Assembly: GCA_038093975.1 (NCBI GenBank)
Contig: JBBPTG010000053.1
Coordinates: 62,001 to 126,000 of the forward strand
Direction: 5' to 3'
DNA from: Chalciporus piperatus
Taxonomy: Eukaryota; Basidiomycota; Agaricomycetes; Boletales; Boletaceae
Length of the DNA stretch: 64,000 nucleotides
The notes beneath the pieces were generated by a model. It made no database searches, was not told where the DNA came from, and saw nothing but the letters and a program-made list of their open reading frames with translations. Below, piece after piece: positions 21,214-31,550 of the stretch (its first letter is position 1; each line of letters opens with the position of its first letter). Made by a program: the position numbers and the translations under genes.

Positions 21214-24080
21214 TCATTCCTCCACGTCCATGTAGCGTAGCTCGCTGGACCTTCCGAACTGCACTTGATCCTCGAGCGCCTCGAGCTCCTCGAAGGTCCT
21301 TTCGCCGCCGGCAGGAGATTGTCGTTGGTACAAGTCCCTCAGAATGCGTGTGAGTTCAGGTCGGCCGTTGAGAAATGGATACGTCGTTGCATCAAGACCG
21401 TATGCATGGATACGCATGCACATATCCTCCTCCTCCGAAGAGTCTACCGTGACGTCGAGTGCAGTCTTTTCCACACCGAGGTCTACCGATATTGCGATGT
21501 ATGGAAGACCATGGTAGTCGGGAGCAATGTTAGAATGGTTTCGGGAGATGGTGAGCAGAGGATCGTGCTCTGAAGTGCTTCGAGCCTCGTCCGAAATAAA
21601 GATTTGCGACATGCCAGCTTGGCCGCCAGGCGTTTTAGGTTTGAAGTACATCGGGATAACCTTGTCGATCAAAGGCTGGTCGTCAGAGCATTGGATAGCG
21701 CTTGTTCGTTCCCAATGGCACAACGTCCATTTGTCGATGCTATACATGAAGGGTTGGATCAAGGAAGAAAATGAGCATACGACTTACGGCAGTTGGTCCA
21801 AATCCCCTTTGCTTTGTCTGATGTCGAAATCCATCGAAACCCAGTGCGAAAAATTAACATAGGCATTCCGAAACTCGTTCCGAGCTCGCGGTGCCGCTTC
21901 CCAGACTTTCGACCCGAAAACGAACTCGAGGAAAGCAACAACCGGGATCAGTTGACAGTCCGGAAGCACTTGCTCGAATTGCGACTCCACATCACTCATG
22001 GCTTCGGGAGCGTAAAGCTTTTCGCGAACAAAAAAATCCTTCGCGAAGAGCCAGAGAAAACGGTTGACTAACTCCCCAATCTGACCGATCTCAACCACAC
22101 CATCGTTGACCATACTCTCTAGGCGATGCAAAGCGGAAAGCAGATTGTCCTTCGTGTGCAACAAAGAGGCGGCAGCGCATGATAGAATGGGCTCGGAAGG
22201 GTAGGTGGAGTAGATCCATACTTGATCCTCGGTGGTCTTGATACACACACGGAGATGACTTGCCGCTGAAGTCTCGACATAACGAACAGCATGGCGGTGA
22301 CCAAAAGCGATGTCGAGGCCGAATCTTTGAGCAAGCACTGCGAATGCTTGATGTGTGTCACTAGGATCAAAATTCACCTTTCCACACAGCTTGTCCCCGG
22401 CGAGCTTGAGGAGCTGGTCGAGTTTGTAACCATCCCCCCTGGCCAGTGAGACCCATCTGTGAATCATTTAGTGGACACAAAGGCACAACCGGAAATAAGT
22501 ACACACAATGGACGGCCATATTGAAGGATACGCTCCGCCTTCGCAACTTCATCAGGTGGAACATTCCCGAGCGCCGGAGCATTCTGGTCCCATCCAAGCT
22601 GTGTAAATGGCGGGAAAAGTACTTCTCCCTCAGGAGAGTACCTTGCCGAGTTAGCTAAGATCATTTTAGTTAGTAAGACAGTAAAAAATCATGATGTCAC
22701 GTACATAGAGCTTGACTCGGAGGAGATGCGAAGCGTACAACATTTGGCGTCGTCGAAGCAAACACCACCCAAACAGCACCTCTGTTGCGCTCCGAATATG
22801 CTTTGATAATCTGGAGTAACACAGATGCTCGGAGAAAGGGTTTCCACCGTGACCCCTCTTTCTCATGCAATGTATGAGCCTCGTCGAGAGCAATCACCAC
22901 CCTAGGTTCATTCCCCTTGGCTTGCAGGAAGAACTTAGTACTAACCATCTCCCCATAGTACTTGTCCACGATCCTGCTCCCCGCAGGCCAATCCGGAATT
23001 TCTTTTTTGACCTATAAATATGTTAATATGGAAACGAATATCGGAAATGCATCGTACTCACGTTGGCGTACTCCCTCTCCAGAGCCACAAAAAACGAGGT
23101 ACGAACAGGGCTCCCGATTGTACACATGTCTCGGTACCAATCGAGCTTCTTGTTCAAGAACGTGCGAAGGACTTTGAAGACAGCTGCGAAAAATGCGAAG
23201 CACTGGATATGGTACTCCTTTTCAGTGGTACAATCGCTGAGGATATTTGCAGGTATATTATCGCGAGGAGGATATCCCTGTTTGTCGTTGGGGGATCGAA
23301 TGTTCATGTATAATACGCGAACACCCCTTGTGGCAAGCTGCACGGAGAGTTGACGGAGAGTGCATGTTAACTCAATCGTTAAACACGACGGTGAGAACTC
23401 GCCTGAAGCAGTAAACGTGTCTTTCCGGTACCGGCGCTCTGGAGTATAGAGCAAAACTTGCCGTAATATCTTTCCTCGCCGAAGTTGTGAAACGCCTCAT
23501 TATTCCGCTGGAGATACTTGTAGAATACGTCGACGGCACGACCTTGATAAGTGGCAGTTAACGCGTCCCCCAACACTTTCAACTGGGTTTCCGAAAGAGG
23601 TTCTGTGTATTTCGTAGTAGGACAAACTGAGGCATGTACACGGAGAAACCTACCCGGACCCTGAAGAATGACTACGGGTGACAAGGAGCTTGATCAAAAG
23701 ACACAACCCCACTACTTTTGATTAACATGCGTACCGAGTTTGCGAATATCGCGATACGACCCAGTTTTCCAAGCATCCGTGAGCATTGACTGTAGCAAAG
23801 GAGAATCGCGGATGAGTTCGAGTAAAGGATCAAAACCCCGATATTTGTGATCCAGTCGATCATCGGAAAGAACCACTGCGTAGAGCACTAGTGCCAGCTC
23901 GCTGATTGTTGGGCCTTGATGCCATTTTAGCCCATACCCAGCCAGTACTTGATTCACTACCTCGTCATTCTGACGATGGTCGTTGTCTGTGTAGGAATCG
24001 TCAGCGATGGAAGGAAGTGAAGGATCAACATCCATCGAGGTCGGGGCGGATGAAGGACCAGCACTGTCGACGTTCATCAT
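21214..24080 (-). CDS. Unclassified P-loop ATPase, basidiomycete type
   Basis: A multi-exon gene read from ATG 24080 (a second ATG at 24077) to a stop at 21214. Coding blocks are about 24080-23715, 23680-23390, 23350-23040, 22975-22700, 22660-22500, 22450-21785 and 21762-21214, with small introns between; exact joins were not all fixed. A Walker A motif (SAGTGKTR, near 23420-23441) and a Walker B motif (VVIALDEAH, near 22878-22900) mark an additional-strand type NTPase. After them come about 450 residues without a recognised domain. The N-terminus is low complexity and acidic, the C-terminus carries an EEEDMCMR acidic patch. I know similar large proteins only as uncharacterised in Agaricomycetes, sometimes in many copies. 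Its 5' flank carries a remnant that matches the transposon at 43.7 kb. Confidence 0.65.
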
Positions 24081-24133
24081 GGAGATTTGGTGATGAAGAC
24101 AAGGTGAGTGCGTCGCAACCCCTTTATGTTGAT

Positions 24134-24173
24134 CAGCCGTTTCAAACCCCGCTGGAGTGGCGGCTCGGCTGGG
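24134..24173. repeat. Relic matching the subterminal hairpin of the 43.7-kb transposon
   Basis: CAGCCGTTTCAAACCCCGCTG at 24134-24154 is identical to 43714-43734 inside the left end of the TIR element, and the next GTGGCGG and a GGCTGG also recur. The outermost terminal sequence is not conserved here, so this looks like a decayed end of a related element just upstream of the ATPase gene. Confidence 0.6.
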
Positions 24174-24232
24174 GCCATCGTAGTCTAGTTCTCTCCTAGT
24201 ACTTACATACTTTCCTCGACCTGTAAACAGAA

Positions 24233-27200
24233 TCACGAGTCCCAATCTTCTAACGTAAACGCAAGTACTCCGAAAGCCGACGCAGCCTCCGTCGTCCCTC
24301 CCGCTAGACTCTCCGCTCCTCGTCGGATATACCTCACCAACCCATCCAGCTCAATCGACAGCTTCTCCAACTGTATCGACACATCTTCCTCGGCATAGGA
24401 CGACGTCTGTGCCATGGAGAGCGAGAGCGAGAACGAGAACGACGGCTCGGGTGGCGCCTCCGCACGCTCCCCGTCAGACTCCGAGTCCGAAGACTCGTCG
24501 TCGGAATCAGGTTTGGGAAGCGAAAATCCGATGACGTCTTTACGTTGCCGTCGTTGACGACGACTTCTGTGTCTTCGCATGCTGATCGATAGACGGGAGA
24601 TGTCGTGTGCGGTATCCCCTGCAAAAGTGGTGAAGAAGGAGCGAAAGTGAATGCACATGTCCAAGATGTTGATGATTGCTCGAGAGAGGGAGGACGTCTG
24701 ATTGGAGACAAGGCAAGGGATGGGCGGTACGTTGCATAAAGGATAGGGGCGGACGTACCGTGGTATCGAGGAAACACTGGCAGAGCAATTTTTCGAGGCT
24801 GCAGTCATGTGGTGTTCAGTAGGAGTGCATATATGCGATCATGCGATCAAAAGGGCTGTTGGAGACGCACTGGTCGTTGTGGATTTTGATCATCTCATCG
24901 AGAGACTTGGCTTCCCTGAAAGCGGACTTGAATTTGAGAACTTGGGAATGGATCACCTGGACGGGATAGGTCGTGGATCAGAATGTTGTATTGTATGCGT
25001 GCTCTGAATCTGGAATGGAAATGTACGTACGTTCGCGGTCAAGAAATTGAACAGGGCGCTGCACAGGAAAAAAAAAAGAAAAGAAACGGATGACGATCGA
25101 ACTCAGCGTCGAGTCGATCACGTACTCACTTGATGAACCACGACAATTTCCCTCTCATAGCATAGAGCGCCTTGAGCTCAGATCTCGGCCTAGAGTTCGC
25201 CGGAACCCCCCTTAACAGTATCCGTTCCAACACGCTCTTCGCCCTCCGAATTTGAAGCAAGAAAAGGAAGAGCGAGCAATAACTCTGCAGGACGCTGGGC
25301 GTGAAGATGTACGTCAGCGGGAAGGGGAGGGCATATTCCACGAGTAGACCGTCTATCGCTTTTACGGTCTTGGAGATCGTCGAGGCTTTGTTGCCTCGGT
25401 AGGATAGTCGAACGAGAGAGGGGTCAATCCAGTTGGCGTTAGTGGACTCGACGACGTCGCTGAACGCGCTGTTGAGGAAATGGAAGTCGTTCCATGCTTG
25501 TTGACTGTCCATCTGAACCAACAGATGAGTACGGACGAGGCGCAAAGGGAAACAAAGAAGCGTAGTCGAACCTTGGCGAAGAGGACGTCGGTGAAGTGAC
25601 TGATTACGTCCCCTCTCGTCATCAAGTATACCCCCTCGACAGCTGCAAGATGATGCGATAGATCGCACTCCTCAGTAAGCACACGAGACAGTCGCAAACC
25701 CGCAGAGAGACAATAAGCCGAGATCTCTTCCAAGATGAGGTGAGATAGCGACTCCGAATCTCGAAGGGTCGCTGCATTGGCGTTGAACAACGTCTGGAAC
25801 AACTTCCAGTCCAGAAGTGCTTGACCCTCGCTAGTCGCGTGCTCCGAAAAGAAATGGATCCCCATCATCCGAAGTAGACCGACGGCCTTCCCAGCTCCCA
25901 ACACCTGATCGACTACCGGCGCTAAAAATGCTGGAACCGTGAATTGTTTCCGCTCTTCCTCGAGCACTACGGGCGTTCGAAGGGTATACCCGTCTGCCCA
26001 GAAATCGGGGTCCATGAGTGGGAGCTCGTTGTCCTCAATAAAGAATTCTTCATCGAGAGTTTGCATGTCGTCCGCAGAGTTCCAGGCATTGCGTACGGGC
26101 ATCCCATCTTTCAGCCATCTTCCGATCATATCCCAAATAGGTTCTGCTGTCCTCGCAAAGACGGTCCCAAGAGAAGCCGACGCGGTAACATTCCCCATAG
26201 ACCACTGTTCCTCCGTGGCTTCCAACAGAAGGTCGAGTAGAAGGGCTGAAACAACCGCAGGTGGGACTCGGGTGGGCATATTGGGAAGGTTCCATACCGC
26301 TTGATCGAGTCTGTCGTGAGAGTGACAAATATATGTGACGAGTTTGTGCAAGACGCCGAGCACCACCTCAAAGGTACCCGAAAAGGCATCTCGAACGTCC
26401 TTCTCCAGACTGAGAAGACTGACAACGAGCGGGTCGCCGATTCCAGCACGAGCACAACAGATTGCTTCTTCTTTCTCAGCGCACCAGCGGTCGAACGTCT
26501 GGATCTGTGAGTCGACGGCATCGGCGAATGCCTCAATTGTCCGAGAACGGATGCTGTGGGTGAGGAGACGCGCCGTTCCGCTTGGTGAAACTTCTTGGAT
26601 GACGGAAATGCTGTCGAAGATGGCCGAAACGAACTTTCGGAGGTGACATGTAGTGGTAGTCATTTGAGCGAAAGCGCCAAGGATCGACGATTGCGCCGTC
26701 AACGTAAAGTGAAGTAGGCGCGGCGCCGTTGGAGAAGGCTGAAGAACTATTTCGTGAGATAAACCGTTGATAAAGTAAAACGCTTACCACCGAAGACAAG
26801 GTATCCGGAGTAGTGTAGATCATGAGGTTCTTTTGCCCCTGAAGGCACATAAGTACCTCCCGCACTGCATCGCGCTCGTGAATATATTTCTGCATGATCC
26901 ATGCTTAGGCGATGTCTACTCAAGAGTTTTCGTGCCCACCTCTCTTTCTGGACCAACAAGAGCCAGAGTTGCACTCTCCCCTAGAACACGGATCATTGCA
27001 GGCCCTAGACAAATTTAGAAAGGATCGACATTTCCAACTTCTAGGGCGCATACCAACGGTCGATGGATCGCCCAGATCAAATGGCCGTGAAACATCCACG
27101 TCGATTTTCCAATCGTCTCTCCAATACTGACGCGCCTTGAGTTCTTCGATGAGCTCAAGATGACTAGGTTGGTGGTGAGCACGTTGATGAGACGCTTGTT

Positions 27201-28179
27201 CTGAAGGAGCCCCGATGACAGGGGGTGGAAGATCTGTGAACGAAGACTCGGAGTTATCGCTGTCCAACGAGTCGTCTTCATCCCAAGGTGAAAGTGACGG
27301 TGTGCTTCCATTGCTCCGAGTCTCCCATCCCTCGACGGTGCTTCCAGGCGGCAGTCCATACACCCCTTCCCAGTGTTGTCCTTCGAGCGGCTCTTCAGCA
27401 AGGATGTCCTTCCATGTTATCGGTGGCGGAGGTTTCGTTGGCTCTGCATCGTTGCGAGTCTCTGCATAGGCGATGGTCGCGTTACTGGGAGGGGAAGACA
27501 ACAAGATCTGACCTAGACCTGTCAGTTGAGGATGATGTGAAGGGACAAGCACTTGCAAGCAACTGTAGATGGTCCGGCAGACGTGACAGCTGTGTAGAAT
27601 GTCAGCAGATGATATCCGCAAAAGTGCAAGGATATCCTGGTCACTTTGATTTGTTCGTCGAGGTCCGTCAGCTCCTTCGCCTGTTGTTTCACCTTGCGAT
27701 ACGAGTCCTCCAGTGCGTCCGCTAGGCCGTCATGGGTGTTGATCCGAGCTTTCACGACGTGACTACATTACGAGCGAGTAAACCTAATGGAAAGTGACAT
27801 TGAGACGGACGACTGGAGTGGTGTATTACCCTCTGAATTGTTTGTCCATCATGGTCATGTCAGTGCTCGCCCCAGCCTTGGTCGCGTACTCCAAGTTCTT
27901 CGAAACGAAATCTACGGCCATGCGATAGTTTTCATCGTCGTTCTCGGGTGTCAATCCAGCGACTTGGGTTACGAGGGTTTGACATAGAGGCAATAAACGC
28001 GTCGATTGTCGAGTTGCAGGTCGAGAGATGCGAGAGCTGGGACGCGTTGATACGCGCGAAAGTGGTCTGAGCGACGATGCGCTCGACGGTGGTCGTTGAG
28101 AGAGACTCGACTGTGGTCTCTGAAGCCTTGAACGAGGCCGTGCAGCTGATGCCGAGCTGCTCGAGATTGGCGTGTTCAT
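24233..28179 (-). CDS. Gamma-tubulin complex component 5 (GCP5)
   Basis: GCP5 is one of the GCP2-6 proteins that build the gamma-tubulin ring complex for microtubule nucleation. The start ATG at 28179 opens a serine/arginine-rich tail. It is followed by conserved N-terminal segments in separate exons (LCQTLVTQVAGLTPEND; NTHDGLADALEDSYRKVKQQ; then ITWKDILAEEP and GQHWEGVYGLPP). The grip-1 region is in the long frame 25560-26640 (LSLEKDVRDAFSGTFEVVLGVLHK; LDEEFFIEDNELPLMDPDFW). The grip-2, gamma-tubulin-binding part follows in 24236-25510 (WNDFHFLNSAF; VLQSYCSLFLFLLQIRRAKSVL; the MRGKLSWFI start of the last helices). About ten exons are needed; not all junctions were fixed. Its start is only 69 bases from the divergent MGM101 start, so the two share a promoter region. 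Confidence 0.85.
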
Positions 28180-28248
28180 CGTTGAGGAGGAAAAGAAGGT
28201 GGCACTGTTGATTTTAGCGAGCTCCCCTACTCGTTCACAACTTCCACC

Positions 28249-29337
28249 ATGTCCTTCATCACTAGAAACGTACACAAATCTTGTCGACATCTATCGCGCG
28301 CAAATCTACTTACAAGGTCGTACGGTTCAGTCCCGAGGCCTACCCGAGTCTACCCCGCTCGCGCCTCAGCAAGCAAGCCGACTGTAGCAAAGGCAACGGC
28401 CAGCACAACTACCAGTCAGCTAGACGGAGCAGACCCACCGCCCTCCCCCAACAACAATACAGCACCCACTGCAGAAGAGGTGCGCGAAACCTTCGTTCAA
28501 ACGTCCCCCGCGGAGAGCCTGCCTGCTACTCCATTTGTTGGAGTCTCGGAGAATGGGTTCACAGGCGACCTAATCAACGGCGACGGCAAAGCCAACGACT
28601 GGTCCAAAAGTTACTACGGCTTATCCAGCGAAGCGTTCTCGAAAGAGATTGCAGACGTTCTTCTCGCCCCACTGGATGAAATGGACATCGAGATGAAACC
28701 TGGTATGCCGTGCTCACCTCCTCCTATCCGATCCCCGTGTTGCTGACGTTTGGCTCCCTCCCAGACGGACTTATCTATCTTCCCGAAATCAAGTACCGTC
28801 GGATTTTGAACAAGGCGTTTGGACCTGGCGCCTGGGGACTGGCTCCAAGGACTGAGACCAACGTCGGTCCCAAGATTGTCAGCAGAGAGTATGCGCTCGT
28901 TTGCCAGGGACGGTACGAAGCTTCCATGGCCCGCATGGATCATACTCTAATAACTCTGCTACAGGCTCGTGGCAATCGCCCGGGGCGAAAACGAATACTT
29001 CGACCCCGCTGGTATCCCTACCGCTGCTGAAGGGTGCAAGAGCAATGCCCTTATGCGATGTTGCAAGGACTTGGGCATCGCTAGTGAACTCTGGTAAGTC
29101 CATACGTACTCATACTCACAACATCTCGCTCACGGCGCACCTCCGCTAGGGACCCTCGTTTCATACGGCAATTCAAAGCAAAGCACTGCGTAGAGATATT
29201 TGCCGAGAACGTTACTACCAAGAAGACGTTCGTCTCACTCTCATCCTTCGTATCATTCATTACTCACACTCTACTTCAGCCGGAAGCTTTGGAGGCGCAA
29301 GGACCAGCCCAAGTTTGATTATCCGTGGAAAGAATAA
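28249..29337 (+). CDS. MGM101: Mgm101, mitochondrial genome maintenance protein
   Basis: Mgm101 is a Rad52-like single-strand-annealing protein in mitochondrial nucleoids, needed for mtDNA repair and maintenance. Exons 28249-28702, 28765-28912, 28965-29093, 29150-29227 and 29280-29337 total 867 bases, 288 residues. The arginine-rich, acid-poor N-terminus is a mitochondrial targeting sequence, followed by a Pro/Thr/Ala-rich linker. The conserved core runs from [10 protein letters not shown] through [33 protein letters not shown], and [17 protein letters not shown] to [20 protein letters not shown]. The C-terminus ends in a basic tail ([17 protein letters not shown]), all typical of the family. 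Confidence 0.95.
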
Positions 29338-29748
29338 AGCATCTATCCCTCTCATTCTCGTATGATATTCGAGCTATACTACCTTCTCATTGCACTTGCT
29401 TTCGTTGTTCCATATCATTATTTCCAGCATGTAGACAAGCATCCCAACTCATGAATACAACCTGTGCATTGTCACTTCTCTACGACACCGGTCTTCTCTG
29501 CCTCCAGGTCAGTATCAAGCAACCCAGCCTCCTGGACCTTATCATTTCTGTACACCCCGTGCATTTATATTGAGCATATATGCGCCTCGAGACACACCTC
29601 GAAATCCATGGTCTTCTAGAACTCTGGGTGGTGCACATTTCTCCGCATCATAGTCCCTTTGATTTAAGCTCGATCACAATCCGCGGGTAATATCAACTCG
29701 GAGGACAGCATACATATGGTGCGAGTCTGTTTGTCCAGAGGTATCAGG
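29338..29748. other. Intergenic, MGM101 3' flank
   Basis: About 410 bases, AT-rich and pyrimidine-rich, with no gene seen. Confidence 0.5.
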
Positions 29749-30081
29749 TCAAACGTTGTGTTCGAGTCGCCAATGGCAGCTTGGCAGAGGTAGACCTACG
29801 TTGTCCAGGCCAGGCCTCGAGATGACCATCCGAACTGTCGATGACATGGCAATGACATGGCCAAAGTTCTCCGTGAACACGACTCCAAGTGGCAAATAAT
29901 GATATGTTCGCCGTCGTATACCTGGTCTTCCAACCGAGTAACCGCGGTTTTTTAGTACTAGTTCGGTATTGTGAGAGACCTCGTCGGGGATTTGGTACAA
30001 GAGGAGTTCGTCGATGAAGATCCGGTTTCCTGCTACTCCGTTCCATAATGTCAAGATTCTTCCGCGTTCAACTTGCTTCAT
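29749..30081 (-). CDS. Hypothetical protein, 110 residues, overlapping MAP start in antisense
   Basis: A single open frame from ATG 30081 to a stop at 29749 encodes a sensible-looking protein: NRIFIDELLLYQIPDE, YHYLPLGVVFTENFGHVIAM, and a last block with GLPLPSCHWRLEHN. I do not recognise a family with certainty. The first codons overlap the start of the methionine aminopeptidase gene on the other strand by 34 bases. That would be unusual for two genuine genes, so this may be the last exon of a dispersed family or a fragment. Confidence 0.35.
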   Translation of the reverse strand: MKQVERGRILTLWNGVAGNRIFIDELLLYQIPDEVSHNTELVLKNRGYSVGRPGIRRRTYHYLPLGVVFTENFGHVIAMSSTVRMVISRPGLDNVGLPLPSCHWRLEHNV

Positions 30082-31427
30082 GGACGCGACAGAGTGTTAT
30101 CACTACATACCCGAGATCCAGTCGGCTTTTCCTTTCCACCCATGCAATCGCTGAGGAAGAATCCTTTGGAGGATACAGTGTCATCTTTCCAGAAGAACCA
30201 TTCACCTGGGGCGTCTCGCACATCACACCTCGGCCAGTTCCTCCCAACATTACGCGTCCCCACTATGCACGAGCCCAGGTTGAGGCTAACGACCAGCCCC
30301 CACGAAACACCAGTTGCCACGAAGACGACGGTCGAATACGACTGGGTACCGAAGACGAAACCAAGCTTCGGGCTTCTGCCACGCTCGCTCGCAACGTACG
30401 CAACTTTGCCGGGGCTCTCGTCAAGGTGAGTAACGATTTCGGATTCGGATCCGTTCGACAGCTTTCGTTCTCGATGCATCATGCGGCCATGGGCTGATGA
30501 CCGTCGACTCTAGCCAGGAGTGACGACGAACTCGATCGACGCAGCAATACACGACTTCATTATCGCCCGTGGTGCTTATCCGTCTCCCTTGCTTTACTCG
30601 GGCTTTCCGCGGTCATGCTGCACGAGCATCAACAACGTCGTTACACACGGAATACCGGACGAGTGAGTCGTATGTCAACCGCCTTCATGTTCGAAACCGA
30701 ACTCACGAACACCAGTCGGCCCCTCGAGGACGGTGATATCATCAACATCGACGTGACCGTCTACCTCGATGGATACCACGGCGACACCTCACAAACTTTT
30801 CTTGTCGGAACAGTCGTACGTAGTACCCTACTCATCTCGATGCAGCCGGGTGACAAAAACTGTACACAGGACCAACCCGGACGTGACCTCGTCGCGATGA
30901 CCAACGCAGCACTGCAAGCCGGCATCGACGCTTGTGGGCCCGGTCGACCGTTCAAAGCAATCGGACAAGCTATCCATGAACTTCTCCGGCACAAACCCTA
31001 TTCGACATGCAACGCGTTCTCGGGACATGGCATCGGGAGAGTCTTCCACCGACCTCCATGGATATACCATACTTGTGCGGTTGGAGTCAACCTCTTTGGC
31101 TGCAAGTTGTTTTCTAATTTTGTTGGGTATTAGTGAACGATGAGCCAGGAATCATGCTTTCGGGTCACTGTTTCACGATCGAGGTATGTTCTTTCAGGTT
31201 CGACGCGCTGTTGTACGTCGTTGACGCCAAGCAGCCTTGTATCGTGCAAGGTTCCAATCCGCAGGTTTGGATCTTTCCAGATGGATGGACCGCATCCACC
31301 GAGGCAAGCGCTCAGGTTTCTGTAGCGTCTCTCCCTAACACATTGGTCTTAGAACTGTGCACGGAGCGCCCAGGCCGAACACATGGTGCTCATCACCGAG
31401 TCCGGTGCAGAGGTAATCACGCTCTAA
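30048..31427 (+). CDS. Methionine aminopeptidase type 1, mitochondrial (MAP1D type)
   Basis: The enzyme removes the initiator methionine from nascent proteins. Exons 30048-30425, 30514-30662, 30716-30815, 30870-31074, 31134-31183, 31235-31315 and 31353-31427 total 1,038 bases, 345 residues. The N-terminus ([17 protein letters not shown], many Arg and Ser, no acids) looks like a mitochondrial presequence, and there is no CCHC/MYND zinc finger as in the cytosolic form, so it is the organellar version. All five metal ligands of the pita-bread fold can be placed: [19 protein letters not shown] (two Asp), FSGHGIGR (His), LNDEPGIML...FTIE (Glu) and [11 protein letters not shown] (Glu region). The segment STEASAQNCARS before the last exon is one possible splice choice. 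Confidence 0.92.
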
Positions 31428-31550
31428 CAGGCACGAGGACATCACATGTACTTAGCTATCTCAGCCGGTACCTTGCTGCTGCGTTTCCCAACGTCCATAC
31501 GATGAGACATTCCAAGCTATAGTTATGCCATCTACATACAAACATCATGC

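Noticed and set aside
24420..24440. GAGAGCGAGAACGAGAACGA tract as a telomere-like or satellite repeat
   Set aside because: It is a short in-frame Ser/Phe-coding tract in the last GCP5 exon.
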